From Homoserinimonas sedimenticola (GTDB lineage Bacteria; Actinomycetota; Actinomycetes; Actinomycetales; Microbacteriaceae): a stretch of DNA of 64,000 nucleotides. Every line of letters begins with the position of its first letter. Position 1 is the stretch's first letter. A program made the translations under genes and the position numbers. The notes beneath the pieces are model-generated. The model saw only the letters and a list, made by a program, of their open reading frames with translations, made no database searches and was not told the origin of the DNA. Positions 44,688-53,553 of this stretch are shown here, one piece after another. The stretch is from positions 62,001 to 126,000 of the forward strand of contig NZ_JAPELL010000002.1 of NCBI RefSeq assembly GCF_026094475.1. Direction: 5' to 3'.

Positions 44688-45809
44688 TTGGTCAAGAAGC
44701 AGTACCTCGCAGGCCTCGCCCTGCTGGCCTCCGCCGCGGTCGCACTCTCGGGCTGCGCGGGAACGGATGCTGAGGCATCCGACACCAATGCCGCCTCGGC
44801 GACGAGCGCGGCCGACTTCGGCGGAATGGAGGGTCTCATCGAGGCTGCCCAGGCTGAGGGCGAGCTCAACGTCATCGCGCTTCCTGAGAACTGGGCCAAC
44901 TACGGCAAGATCATCGCCGCCTTCGAGGAGAAGTACGGCATCACGGTGAATTCGGCCGACCCGGATGTCTCGAGTGCGGAGGAGATCCAGGCCGCTGAGA
45001 ACCTCAAGGGCCAGGACACGGCTCCCGACGTCTTCGATCTCGGGTCTGCCGTCGCGCTCGACAGCCTTGACTATTTCGCCCCCTACCAGGTGGAGACGTG
45101 GGAGGACATTCCCGCCGACCACAAGGAGCCGAGCGGCCTGTGGGTCTACGACTACACGGGCCTCATGTCGATCGGCTACGACGCGGATGCGGTGCCGGAG
45201 CCCGAGAGCCTCGAGGACCTCCTCGGCGCCGAGTACAAGGGCAAGGTCGCGATCAACGGTGACCCGACGCAGGCGGGAGCGGCCGCTGCTGCCGTGCAAC
45301 TCGCGGCGCTGCAGTCGGGCGGCTCGGCCGACGACATCCAGCCCGGCATCGACTTCTTCGCCGACCTGAACGCGGCGGGCAACTTCCTGCCGCTCGACCC
45401 GACCCCCGCGACGATCGCGTCGGGCGAGACTCCCGTTGTCTTCGACTGGAGCTACAACAACCTCGCGGAGGCCCAGGCCAACGAGGGTCAGCGCAACTGG
45501 AAGGTCACGGTGCTTCCGGGCGTCGCTGTCGGCAGCTACTACAACCAGGCGATCAACATCGACGCGCCGCACCCCGCGGCGGCGCGCCTCTGGCAGGAGT
45601 TCATCTTCAGCGACGAGGCGCAGAACCTCTACCTCGCGGCCGGTGCCTACCCCGTTCGCCTCGCGGCCATGGTGGAGGCCGGGACTGTCGACGAGACCGC
45701 ACTCGAGGCGGTGGGCGAGGCGCCCGCCGACCTTGTGCAGTTCACGCCCGAGCAGACGGAGGCCGCCTCGGCCCTGCTCGCGGAGAAGTGGGCCGCGGCC
45801 ATCGGCTGA
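44688..45809 (+). CDS. ABC transporter substrate-binding lipoprotein (polyamine/Fe3+-type)
   Basis: 373 residues. Lipobox LSGC with Cys23, then a Ser/Ala-rich spacer and a type II periplasmic-binding fold of the spermidine/putrescine, Fe3+ and 2-aminoethylphosphonate group (LPENWANYGKIIAAFEEKYG, VFDWSYNNLAEAQ). The substrate cannot be fixed from sequence. The start is TTG 44688: an AGGAGGAG site lies 5 nt upstream and the TTG gives a normal lipoprotein signal; no ATG or GTG fits. First of a four-gene importer operon. Confidence 0.88.
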   Translation: MVKKQYLAGLALLASAAVALSGCAGTDAEASDTNAASATSAADFGGMEGLIEAAQAEGELNVIALPENWANYGKIIAAFEEKYGITVNSADPDVSSAEEIQAAENLKGQDTAPDVFDLGSAVALDSLDYFAPYQVETWEDIPADHKEPSGLWVYDYTGLMSIGYDADAVPEPESLEDLLGAEYKGKVAINGDPTQAGAAAAAVQLAALQSGGSADDIQPGIDFFADLNAAGNFLPLDPTPATIASGETPVVFDWSYNNLAEAQANEGQRNWKVTVLPGVAVGSYYNQAINIDAPHPAAARLWQEFIFSDEAQNLYLAAGAYPVRLAAMVEAGTVDETALEAVGEAPADLVQFTPEQTEAASALLAEKWAAAIG

Positions 45810-46675
45810 TGCCTGACATCCGATCGCGGCGTGCGGGGTGGGCCCCTCTCGGGCTCGCCCCGTTCGCCGTGTACATCCTTCTCTTCCTCGTCGCCCCCAC
45901 CGTCGTCGCGCTCGCGACGGGCCTCTTCGACGGGGAGGGACGCTTCACCCCGTCGACTCTCGCGGCCCTCGCCGAGCCGGTCGTGGTCGATGCCTTCGTC
46001 AGCTCGTTTTGGGTATCGGCGCTCACCGCCCTGGCGGGCGCCGTTATTGGGGCGCTCGTGTGCTTCGCCCTCCTCGGGGTGCGCGGCGACGGCGCGCTGC
46101 GCTCCGTGGTCGACGCCGCGAGCGGGGTGCTGGCCCAGTTCGGCGGTGTCATGCTCGCCTTCGCCTTCATTGCGACGATCGGCATCCAGGGGCTCGTGAC
46201 CCGCTGGTTGCTGGATGCTTTCGGCGTCGACATCTTCGCTGACGGCGTGTGGCTCTACCAGGTGCCGGGACTCCTGCTGCCCTACCTCTACTTCCAGGTG
46301 CCCCTCATGGTCATCACCTTCATGCCGGCGATGGAGGGGCTGCGTCCTCAGTGGGCCGAGGCGGCCGCGACCCTCGGATGCTCCCGCGCAGGTTTCTGGC
46401 TCCGCGTCGGCGCGCCCATCCTCGCGCCGGCCTTTCTCGGCAGTCTGCTCCTCCTCTTCGCCAACGCCTTCTCCTCGTATGCGACGGCGGCGGCGCTCAT
46501 CAGCCAGGGGGCGCAGATCGTCCCCCTCCAGATCAGGGCTGCTCTTGTCAGCGAGACGGTGCTGGGCCGCGAGAATGTCGCCGGGGCCTTGGCGGTCGGC
46601 ATGGTCGTGGTGATGGTGCTCGTGATGGGCGCCTATTCGCTTCTGCAGCGGCGCACCGAGCGGTGGCAGCGATGA
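45809..46675 (+). CDS. ABC transporter permease, first subunit
   Basis: 288 residues with six predicted membrane segments. The EAA loop that docks the ATPase is visible (EAAATLGCSRAGFWLRVGAPIL). Belongs to the polyamine/Fe3+-type permeases. Its ATG overlaps the binding-protein stop (TGATG), and its stop overlaps the next start (ATGA). Confidence 0.9.
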   Translation: MPDIRSRRAGWAPLGLAPFAVYILLFLVAPTVVALATGLFDGEGRFTPSTLAALAEPVVVDAFVSSFWVSALTALAGAVIGALVCFALLGVRGDGALRSVVDAASGVLAQFGGVMLAFAFIATIGIQGLVTRWLLDAFGVDIFADGVWLYQVPGLLLPYLYFQVPLMVITFMPAMEGLRPQWAEAAATLGCSRAGFWLRVGAPILAPAFLGSLLLLFANAFSSYATAAALISQGAQIVPLQIRAALVSETVLGRENVAGALAVGMVVVMVLVMGAYSLLQRRTERWQR

Positions 46676-47490
46676 GCCGCGTCGACATAGCGCCGTCGCG
46701 AGTGACGCGCACGATCATCCTGCTGCTCGTCGGCGTCGTCTTCGCGGTGCCTATCGTGGCGATGGTCGAGTTCACGCTGCGTGCGGGTCTTGAGGGCGGC
46801 TATGACCTGAACCACTGGGCAGGCATCCTCGATCCTGAGAACGAGCGTCGCTACCGCGTGCTGTTCGCGGGCATCGCAAACTCTGTCGTGCTGGCGGCTG
46901 TGACGGTCGGCATCGTCGTCGTGCTGCTCGTGCCGACCATGATCCTCGTGACGCTGCGCTTTCCGCGTCTCGCGCGTCCGCTCGAGTTCGTGTGCCTGGT
47001 GCCGATCACGGTGCCCGCTATCGTGCTCGTGGTGGGTCTGGCACCCGTCTACTCGATTCTCGCGCGCACGGTCGGCACCGCTCCGTGGACCCTCGCCTTC
47101 GCCTACGGCATCACCGTGCTGCCCTTCGCCCACCGCGCCGTCGCCTCGGCTCTCAGCGCGGTAGATGTCGTGACTCTGAGCGAGGCAGCCCGATCGCTCG
47201 GTGCGGGCTGGGCGCGCGTCGTGGTGGGGGTGATCATGCCGAACATCCGCAGGGGCGTGCTCGCGGCATCCGTCATCGCGGTCGCGGTCGTGCTGGGGGA
47301 GTACACGATCGCTTCACTCCTCAACCGGCAGAACCTGCAGACCGCCCTCGTGCAGGTCTCCAAGAGCGACCCCTACGTCGCCGTCATCTTCGCGCTCCTG
47401 GCGCTCGCGTTCGCCTTCGTGCTGCTCTTCGTGATCGCACGGGTGGGCACGGCGCGCCCCCGACAACGACCCATGAGGTGGAGACCATGA
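46672..47490 (+). CDS. ABC transporter permease, second subunit
   Basis: 272 residues, six membrane segments. EAA loop EAARSLGAGWARVVVGVIMP. The MVEFTLRAG segment after the first helix is typical of PotC-like permeases. Translationally coupled to both neighbours by ATGA overlaps, so subunits are made in step. Confidence 0.9.
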   Translation: MSRVDIAPSRVTRTIILLLVGVVFAVPIVAMVEFTLRAGLEGGYDLNHWAGILDPENERRYRVLFAGIANSVVLAAVTVGIVVVLLVPTMILVTLRFPRLARPLEFVCLVPITVPAIVLVVGLAPVYSILARTVGTAPWTLAFAYGITVLPFAHRAVASALSAVDVVTLSEAARSLGAGWARVVVGVIMPNIRRGVLAASVIAVAVVLGEYTIASLLNRQNLQTALVQVSKSDPYVAVIFALLALAFAFVLLFVIARVGTARPRQRPMRWRP

Positions 47491-48584
47491 CCGTCACCGA
47501 GACAGCCCCATCGACCGCCGCCGAGGTGCCCGCGGTAGGCACCCGGGTGGAGCTGCGATCCGTCACCAAGGTGTACCCCGGCGGAGGGCGGGCCCTCGAC
47601 GGCGTTGACCTTGCGATCGAGCCGGGGGAGTTCCTCGCGCTGCTGGGCCCCTCCGGCTGCGGCAAGACGACGGCACTGCGCAGCCTTGCGGGGCTGGAGA
47701 GCGTGACCTCCGGCAGCATCCTGGTCGACGGGACGGATGTCGCGCAGGTGCCCGCGAACCGCCGCGACATGGGAATGGTGTTCCAGTCCTACTCGCTGTT
47801 CCCGCACCTGACAGTCATCGAGAACGTCGAGTTCGGCCTTCGGATGCGCGGGGTTGCCGCCCGCGATCGTCACGGCCGAGCATCCGAATCGCTCGAGCTC
47901 GTGGGTCTCGGGCATCTCGCCTCCCGCTATTCGCACCAGCTCTCCGGCGGGCAGCAGCAGCGCGTCGCCCTCGCACGGGCGCTCGTGACCCGGCCGCGCG
48001 CGCTGCTGCTCGACGAGCCGCTCTCTGCCCTCGACGCCAAGGTGCGGGTGCAGCTGCGCGACGAGATCCGGCGCATTCAGATCGAGCTCGGCATCACGAC
48101 GGTGTTTGTGACGCACGACCAGGAGGAGGCGCTTGCCGTCGCCGACAGGGTCGCCGTCATGCGCGAGGGTCGCGTCGAGCAGGTGGGCTCGCCCGAGGAA
48201 CTGTATTCTGCGCCCGCGACGGCGTTCGTCGCCGATTTCGTGGGGCTCAGCAACCGCGTGCCGGGAGTCGTGCGCGGCACGGCGTTCGAGGTGCAGGCGG
48301 GAGGCGCTACGGTCGAGCTGCCCGTGCTGGGCGAGGCGACGGATGGCGCGGCTCACGCCTTCGTGCGGCCCGAGGATCTCGTCATCGCGGGCAGCCCCGA
48401 GCCCGGCGCTGTGCCGGGCGTCGTCGTCTCGAGCAGCTTCCTCGGTTCGCTTCGGCGCACGAGAGTGGCGCTCGCGGGAGGCGTTGAGGTGTCGGTGCAG
48501 CACGGGGTGGCGCAGGCACCGCAGGCGGGGGAGGAGGTCTTCGTGCTCTTCCGCGGAGCTCCTGTCGCGACGGCTCGTCAGTGA
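47487..48584 (+). CDS. ABC transporter ATP-binding protein (PotA-like)
   Basis: 365 residues. Walker A GPSGCGKTT, Q-loop MVFQSYSLFPHLTV, signature LSGGQQQRVALARAL, Walker B ALLLDEPLSALD and the H-loop VTHDQEEAL, followed by a TOBE regulatory domain (about 285-360). The first 17 residues (TVTETAPSTAAEVPAVG) are a non-conserved extension. Powers the importer encoded by the three preceding genes. Confidence 0.93.
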   Translation: MTVTETAPSTAAEVPAVGTRVELRSVTKVYPGGGRALDGVDLAIEPGEFLALLGPSGCGKTTALRSLAGLESVTSGSILVDGTDVAQVPANRRDMGMVFQSYSLFPHLTVIENVEFGLRMRGVAARDRHGRASESLELVGLGHLASRYSHQLSGGQQQRVALARALVTRPRALLLDEPLSALDAKVRVQLRDEIRRIQIELGITTVFVTHDQEEALAVADRVAVMREGRVEQVGSPEELYSAPATAFVADFVGLSNRVPGVVRGTAFEVQAGGATVELPVLGEATDGAAHAFVRPEDLVIAGSPEPGAVPGVVVSSSFLGSLRRTRVALAGGVEVSVQHGVAQAPQAGEEVFVLFRGAPVATARQ

Positions 48585-48642
48585 GCGGTCCCTCCATATA
48601 CGGTTTCAGGAATACGATCGGGCCGTTTCGCCCTGCCGCGTC

Positions 48643-48648
48643 TAGACT
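48643..48648 (+). promoter_or_regulatory. -10 element TAGACT of the AI-2E permease gene
   Basis: Ends 6 nt before GTG 48655; predicts a leaderless message for the permease-ilvA pair. Confidence 0.55.
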
Positions 48649-48654
48649 TGCCGG

Positions 48655-49854
48655 GTGATCTTCGGCCGGAGCAAGCCCTCGCCCTCCCGCGACTCCCGCG
48701 CGTCCGTCGAGGAGCACGTCCCCCTCGGGGTTCGTGTTGCCGGAGCGTGGTCGTGGCGGCTGCTCGCGATCGCCGGCGTCGTGGCGCTCGTCATCTTCCT
48801 CATCATCGAGCTGCGGGTCGTCGTCGTCCCACTCATGATCGCGACGCTTCTGAGCGCCCTCCTTGTGCCCTTCTCCCAGTTCCTTCAGTCGCACGGCTGG
48901 CCGCGGTGGCTTGCGATCCTCACCGCGCTCGTCGCGCTCGTGACGGTCGTCGGCGGTCTCGTCGTCTTGATCGTGTTGGAGGTGCGCGACGGCCTGCCCG
49001 AGCTGCAGGCTCAGTCGCTGGAGGCGTGGGAGGAGTTCAAGGACTTCCTGCTCGACTCGCCGCTGCACCTCACGGAGGCGCAGATCACGGAGTACGCGGC
49101 GCAGGGGTGGGAGAACTTCCAGCGCGACAGCGAATCACTCGTCAGCGGCGCCATGTCTCTCGGCTCCTCGGCGGGCCACTTCGCGGCGGGGCTTCTGCTC
49201 GCCCTCTTCGCGACGATCATCCTGCTGATCGATGGCGGCAGCATCTGGCGTTGGATCGTGCGACTCTTCCCCGTGTCGGCGCGCCCCGCGATCGATGGTT
49301 CCGGGCGAGCGGGCTGGGGCACCCTGACGCAGTTCGTGAAGGTGCAGATCTTCGTCGCCGCGATCGACGCGGTCGGCATCGGCGTGGGGGCGGCGATCCT
49401 CCAGCTGCCGCTCGTGGTACCCATCGCGGTCGCGGTCTTCCTGGGGGCGTTCGTCCCCTTCGTCGGTGCCATTGTGACGGGGGCGCTCGCGGTCTTCATC
49501 GCGCTCATCTTCAAGGATCTCGTCGTCGCCCTCATCATGCTCGGCATTGTGCTGCTGGTGCAGCAGGTCGAGAGTCACGTGCTGCAACCGCTCATCATGG
49601 GGAGCGCGGTCAAGGTTCATCCGCTCGCCGTCGTGCTCGCGGTCGCGGGCGGCGGGTTCCTCGCGGGCATCCCCGGTGCACTCTTCGCGGTGCCGGTCGT
49701 GGCAACTCTCAACGTCATGATCGGCTACATCGCGCGGGGTCGCTGGCGCGAGCCGGGCGGACTCGTCGGCGCCGAGGCGACGGGGCGCGAATCGATCACC
49801 GAGGGCGGGGCGGATGCCGCATCCCGCTCGCCGAGGAAGGGGCGCAGGGTATGA
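48655..49854 (+). CDS. AI-2E family (UPF0118) transporter-like permease
   Basis: 399 residues with about eight membrane segments: paired helices at the N-terminus (LLAIAGVVALVIFLIIELRV, then VVPLMIATLLSALLVPF), a soluble helical loop (about 120-165) and a C-terminal helix cluster with the family motif FVPFVGAIVTGALAVFIAL. Members include AI-2 exporter and Na+/H+ antiporter candidates; substrate unknown. Its stop overlaps the ilvA start (ATGA), so the pair is coupled, which could point to amino-acid related export. Confidence 0.88.
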   Translation: MIFGRSKPSPSRDSRASVEEHVPLGVRVAGAWSWRLLAIAGVVALVIFLIIELRVVVVPLMIATLLSALLVPFSQFLQSHGWPRWLAILTALVALVTVVGGLVVLIVLEVRDGLPELQAQSLEAWEEFKDFLLDSPLHLTEAQITEYAAQGWENFQRDSESLVSGAMSLGSSAGHFAAGLLLALFATIILLIDGGSIWRWIVRLFPVSARPAIDGSGRAGWGTLTQFVKVQIFVAAIDAVGIGVGAAILQLPLVVPIAVAVFLGAFVPFVGAIVTGALAVFIALIFKDLVVALIMLGIVLLVQQVESHVLQPLIMGSAVKVHPLAVVLAVAGGGFLAGIPGALFAVPVVATLNVMIGYIARGRWREPGGLVGAEATGRESITEGGADAASRSPRKGRRV

Positions 49855-51119
49855 GCGACGTGACGACGACGGCGGTGACGCAGCCGGGCCCCACGATTGC
49901 GGGGCCGAGCCTTGAGGACTTCGAGGCCGCGCGCGAACGCGTTGCCCGCGTTGCACAGGTCACCCCCATGGAGAGTTCGCGCTACCTCTCGGACCTCGTG
50001 GGTGGCCCCGTCCACCTCAAGTGCGAGTCGCTCCAGCGGACGGGCTCCTACAAGATCCGCGGCGCCTACAACCGCCTCTCCCAGCTCTCGGCGGAGGAGC
50101 GCGCCCGCGGCGTCGTCGCGGCCTCGGCCGGCAACCATGCGCAGGGGGTCGCGTTCGCGGCGCGGGAGCTTGGCATCTCGGCGACGATCTTCATGCCGGT
50201 GGGGGTGGCGCTTCCGAAGCTGCAGGCGACCCGCAGCTACGGGGCCGACGTCGTGCTGCGTGGGCACACGGTCGAGGAGCCGCTGCGCGCCGCCGCAGCA
50301 TTCGCCGAGTCGACGGGGGCCGTGCTGATCCCGCCCTTCGATCACGAGGATGTCGTCGCGGGACAGGGCACCCTCGGCTTCGAAATTCTCGACCAGGTGC
50401 CGGACCTCGACACCGTCATCGTGCCGATCGGCGGCGGCGGTCTCGCGGCCGGCGTCGCGAGCGCGCTGCGCCAGAAGCTCGCGACCGTCGGCCGCACGCT
50501 CCGCGTCATCGGCGTGCAGGCCGCGAATGCCGCGCCCTATCCCGGGTCGATCGCAGCCGGTCGCCCCACCCCCGTCGTCGTGGCGCCCACGATCGCGGAC
50601 GGCATCGCGGTCGCGACGCCGGGGCAGCTCAACTTCGAGATCATCCGCGAGACGGTGGATCAGATCGTCACCGTCACCGACGATGACATCGCACGGGCGC
50701 TACTCGTGCTGCTTGAGCGTGCCAAGCTCGTGGTGGAGCCCGCCGGGGCAGTCGCGGTCGCAGCGATCCTCACCGGTCAGGTGACCGGCACGGGCACGAC
50801 CGTCGCGATCCTGAGCGGCGGCAACATCGACCCGCAGATCATGGAACGAGTGATCTCACGCGGGCTCGTTGCATCCGATCGCTACCTGAAGCTTCGGCTC
50901 ATGCTGCCCGACCGCCCGGGGCAGCTGGCGCGCATCGCAGAGCTCATCAGTGAGGCGAACGCCAACGTCGTTGAGGTGCTCCACACGCGCCACAACCGCA
51001 ACACGCTCATGGGCGAGGTGGAGATCGAGCTGAGCATCGAGACCCGCGGCCCCGAGCACGTGCAGCGGGTGCTCGAGCGACTGCGGGAGGCGGGCTACGA
51101 CCCTCGCAGTGATTTCTGA
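49851..51119 (+). CDS. ilvA: threonine ammonia-lyase with ACT domain
   Basis: 422 residues. PLP-dependent deaminase converting threonine to 2-oxobutyrate. Lys68 in TGSYKIRGA binds PLP; ASAGNHAQGVA is the substrate loop and GGGGLAAG the phosphate-binding glycine loop. A single C-terminal ACT domain (about 345-422, RLMLPDRPGQLARIAELI) could bind a regulatory amino acid; classical IlvA has a pair of such regulatory domains, so this is the shorter type. Probably feeds isoleucine synthesis or threonine breakdown. Confidence 0.93.
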   Translation: MSDVTTTAVTQPGPTIAGPSLEDFEAARERVARVAQVTPMESSRYLSDLVGGPVHLKCESLQRTGSYKIRGAYNRLSQLSAEERARGVVAASAGNHAQGVAFAARELGISATIFMPVGVALPKLQATRSYGADVVLRGHTVEEPLRAAAAFAESTGAVLIPPFDHEDVVAGQGTLGFEILDQVPDLDTVIVPIGGGGLAAGVASALRQKLATVGRTLRVIGVQAANAAPYPGSIAAGRPTPVVVAPTIADGIAVATPGQLNFEIIRETVDQIVTVTDDDIARALLVLLERAKLVVEPAGAVAVAAILTGQVTGTGTTVAILSGGNIDPQIMERVISRGLVASDRYLKLRLMLPDRPGQLARIAELISEANANVVEVLHTRHNRNTLMGEVEIELSIETRGPEHVQRVLERLREAGYDPRSDF

Positions 51120-51151
51120 GGCAGCAGGGTGACATCCTCGTCCCACGAAAA

Positions 51152-51181
51152 CGGGCCCGGCGGCGTGTGCCACCGGGCCCG
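51152..51181 (-). terminator. terminator of greA (bidirectional with ilvA)
   Basis: CGGGCCCGG (51152-51160) pairs with 51173-51181 across a 12-nt loop. On the reverse strand the stem is followed by TTTT, a proper Rho-independent terminator for greA. Confidence 0.8.
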
Positions 51182-51196
51182 CTGACGTGGTTCTGA

Positions 51197-51691
51197 TTAC
51201 GGCTGGTAGGGCTCGACCTTCTTGATCTCGACCTTGATCTCGCGTCCGTTGGGTGCCTCGTAGGACGTGGTCTCTCCCACCTTGAGGCCCAGGATCGCCT
51301 CGCCGAGCGGGCTGCCCTCGCTGTAGACATCGAGGTCGCTGTCGGCCTCGCCGTCGACGATCTCGCGGCTGCCGAGCAGGAAGACCTCCTCGTCGCCCAT
51401 CACGAGCGCGGTCACGACGGTACCGGATGCGACCACGCCGGACTCGGCGGGTTCACCCACCTTGGCGTGCCGCAGCAGTTCGGTGAGCACGCGGATGCGC
51501 GCCTCGATCTTGCCCTGCTCCTCCTTGGCTGCGTGATAGCCGCCGTTCTCCTTGAGGTCGCCTTCCTCCCGGGCCGCCTCGATCCGCTTCGCGATCTCGG
51601 ACCGGCCCTCGCCCTCGAGGTGCTCGAGTTCGGCCTTGCGCCGGTCGTAGGCCTCCTGAGTCAGCCAGGTTTCGGTGATCTGCCCAGACAT
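51197..51691 (-). CDS. greA: transcription elongation factor GreA
   Basis: 164 residues. N-terminal coiled-coil hairpin with acidic tip (EEGDLKENGGYHAAKEEQ) that enters the RNA polymerase channel to stimulate cleavage of backtracked RNA; C-terminal FKBP-like domain (SPLGEAILGLKVGE). The start at 51691 (MSGQITETWLT) has GGGAG upstream; an extension to 51706 is less likely. Sits 130 nt downstream of the DUF4307 gene on the same strand. Confidence 0.95.
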   Translation of the reverse strand: MSGQITETWLTQEAYDRRKAELEHLEGEGRSEIAKRIEAAREEGDLKENGGYHAAKEEQGKIEARIRVLTELLRHAKVGEPAESGVVASGTVVTALVMGDEEVFLLGSREIVDGEADSDLDVYSEGSPLGEAILGLKVGETTSYEAPNGREIKVEIKKVEPYQP

Positions 51692-51785
51692 GGTGTACTC
51701 CCTCACACGAAGGGGGCCGCTCGCGATGATCGGCGCGCGCGGCCCGCAGGTCTGCCAGTCGCTCGATGGACTCGCATAAACGAAT

Positions 51786-51809
51786 GAGATCGGCCCTCCG
51801 GCCGATCTC
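51786..51809 (-). terminator. hairpin between DUF4307 and greA
   Basis: Perfect 10-bp stem GAGATCGGCC/GGCCGATCTC with a 4-nt CTCC loop, 13 nt downstream of the DUF4307 stop. The arm ATCGGCC is the same as in hairpin 2 of the fourth 65-bp repeat unit at 15160, but nothing else is shared. Confidence 0.65.
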
Positions 51810-51821
51810 CGAAATCGAAGT

Positions 51822-52295
51822 CTAAGCCGACCAGCAGCGGTAGATCAAGCCTGTGACGCCCTGATCGACCGTGTTCACGGTCTCCGTGAAGGTCCGCGTG
51901 TAGCGCTCTGAGGAGGGCAGCTCGACGATCTTCCACCCGACGATCGCGTGGTTCGCATTCTGCACCTCGAGGGCGCACGACACCTCCGTTCCTGCGGGGG
52001 CCGAGACCTCGACCGTCATCGTGACGGCGCGGTCGTCGAGGATGTCAGCTCCGAGCATCCGTGACTGGATGGTCGCCGTCGTACCATCGAGCGCGACCCA
52101 CACGACCCAAGCAATCACGGTGAGGGCGACGCCGATCCCGGCGATCCAAGCGACGAGGCGTTGCCGGGCGCGTCGCTCGGGGGTGCGGCCGTAGCGGGCG
52201 TCGAGAGCGGCGGAGGAGCTCACGCTGCGCCGATCGTCCGCGCCTGTATGATCCGCACCTGCGTGGTTCGCGCCGTTGTGGTCTGCGCCCGTCAC
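51822..52295 (-). CDS. DUF4307 single-pass membrane protein
   Basis: 157 residues: a hydrophilic N-terminus with imperfect GADH-type repeats (GADHNGANHAGADHTGADD), the LDARYGRTPERR motif, one membrane segment at about 48-68 and an extracytoplasmic domain with ATIQSRMLGADI and two cysteines (SCALEV, YRCWSA). DUF4307 is found beside mca and greA across actinobacteria; role unknown. GTG start at 52295 with GGGGAG 5 nt upstream. Divergent from mca. Confidence 0.87.
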   Translation of the reverse strand: MTGADHNGANHAGADHTGADDRRSVSSSAALDARYGRTPERRARQRLVAWIAGIGVALTVIAWVVWVALDGTTATIQSRMLGADILDDRAVTMTVEVSAPAGTEVSCALEVQNANHAIVGWKIVELPSSERYTRTFTETVNTVDQGVTGLIYRCWSA

Positions 52296-52344
52296 CGTCT
52301 CCCCTTACGCTTAACCTCAAGACTATTCGCATCGAAGGAGCCCC

Positions 52345-53244
52345 GTGACCAGGCGACTCTTGGCCGTGCACGCCCACCCCGACGACGAGTCGAGCAAGGG
52401 TGCTGCGACGTCGGCGCACTACCTCGCGCAGGGCGACGAGGTCATGGTCGTGAGCTGCACGGGCGGCGAACGCGGCGACGTGCTCTGGCCGGGCCTGGCC
52501 CCGCGTGCCATGGCCGACCGCGACATGGGCGGGTTCCGCCGCTACGAGATGGCGAAGGCGCAGGAGGTGCTGGGCATCCAGCACCGTTGGCTCGGCTACA
52601 TGGATTCGGGGCTGCCTGCGGAGGGCGAGCTCCTGCCCGCAAACTCCTTCGCGACAATCCCCGTCGAGATCTCGGGGGCGCCCCTCGTCAAGATCATCCG
52701 CGAGTTCCGCCCGCACGTCGTCGTCACTTACGACGAGAACGGGGGCTACCCGCATCCCGACCACATCAAGACTCACGACGTGACGATGTTCGCCGTCGAT
52801 GCGGCTGCGGATGCGGACCGCTTTCCGGAGGCAGGCGAGCCGTGGCAGGTGCTCAAGCTCTATTACGACCGCGGCTTCAACTCGACCAAGATCAATGCGC
52901 TCGCGGAGGCGATCCGGGCGCGGGAGCCCGAGGCGCACATCCTCGAGGAGGTCGAGCGGATGCTCGGCTGGATGGGTCAGCGGCCCGACACGGCCACGAC
53001 CCACGTGCGCTGTGGCGACTTCTTCTCCGTCCGAGACGACGCGCTGCGGGCCCACGCGAGCCAGGTTCCCCCAGACAGCAGCTTCTTCTTCTGGCCGCTT
53101 GAACTGCAGCAGGAGGCGTGGCCCTTCGAGGACTACGAGCTCGTGCATTCGCGCGTGCCCGCAACGATCCCTGAAGATGATCTCTTCGCCGGCATCCCTG
53201 TCGAGGATGGCGCCGACACGACGAACGAGGAGGAGCGCGCGTGA
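52345..53244 (+). CDS. mca: mycothiol S-conjugate amidase
   Basis: 299 residues, PIG-L/LmbE deacetylase fold. Cleaves mycothiol conjugates of electrophiles and drugs so the mercapturate can be exported. Zinc site: AHPDDE (His11, Asp13, Asp14) and PHPDHIKTH (His140 and His144). The family's YDENGGYPHPDH and the C-terminal FFFWPLELQQEAWP distinguish Mca from MshB. Presence of Mca implies the cell uses mycothiol. GTG 52345 has AAGGAG upstream. Confidence 0.93.
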   Translation: MTRRLLAVHAHPDDESSKGAATSAHYLAQGDEVMVVSCTGGERGDVLWPGLAPRAMADRDMGGFRRYEMAKAQEVLGIQHRWLGYMDSGLPAEGELLPANSFATIPVEISGAPLVKIIREFRPHVVVTYDENGGYPHPDHIKTHDVTMFAVDAAADADRFPEAGEPWQVLKLYYDRGFNSTKINALAEAIRAREPEAHILEEVERMLGWMGQRPDTATTHVRCGDFFSVRDDALRAHASQVPPDSSFFFWPLELQQEAWPFEDYELVHSRVPATIPEDDLFAGIPVEDGADTTNEEERA

Positions 53245-53516
53245 ACGCACTCGCGTCAGCCATGGCTACCGGACTCGGGGCGCTCCTGCGAGCGAGCGAG
53301 GAGGCGGAGTTCGACCCCAACTCGGTCACGCCAGGGGTCGTGGGTTTCGTCATCACCTTCCTCGTCGCGGTCGCGACGGTGCTGATCGTCATCGACATGA
53401 ACCGCAGGGTGCGGCGCACGCGCTACCGCGAGGAGATCCGCGAGAAGCTCGCCGCAGAGCAGACGGCTGTGCAGACGGCTGAGCAGACGGCAGACGAGTC
53501 AAGCAAGCCGGAGTAG
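53241..53516 (+). CDS. small membrane protein downstream of mca
   Basis: 91 residues: one membrane segment at about 32-52 (VVGFVITFLVAVATVLIVID) followed by a strongly basic stretch (MNRRVRRTRYREEIREKL) and a Gln/Thr/Ala-rich tail with repeats (TAVQTAEQTADE). GTG overlaps the mca stop (GTGA). A similar small gene follows mca in other actinobacteria; function unknown. Confidence 0.8.
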   Translation: MNALASAMATGLGALLRASEEAEFDPNSVTPGVVGFVITFLVAVATVLIVIDMNRRVRRTRYREEIREKLAAEQTAVQTAEQTADESSKPE

Positions 53517-53553
53517 GCGGGGCCAGCCCCTATCTGACGGGCGGGCGTGGCTT

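Noticed and set aside
51786-51809. A stray copy of the 65-bp repeat unit
   Set aside because: Only a 7-nt arm of hairpin 2 is shared; hairpin 1 and the TAACGCGAGGCG block are missing.
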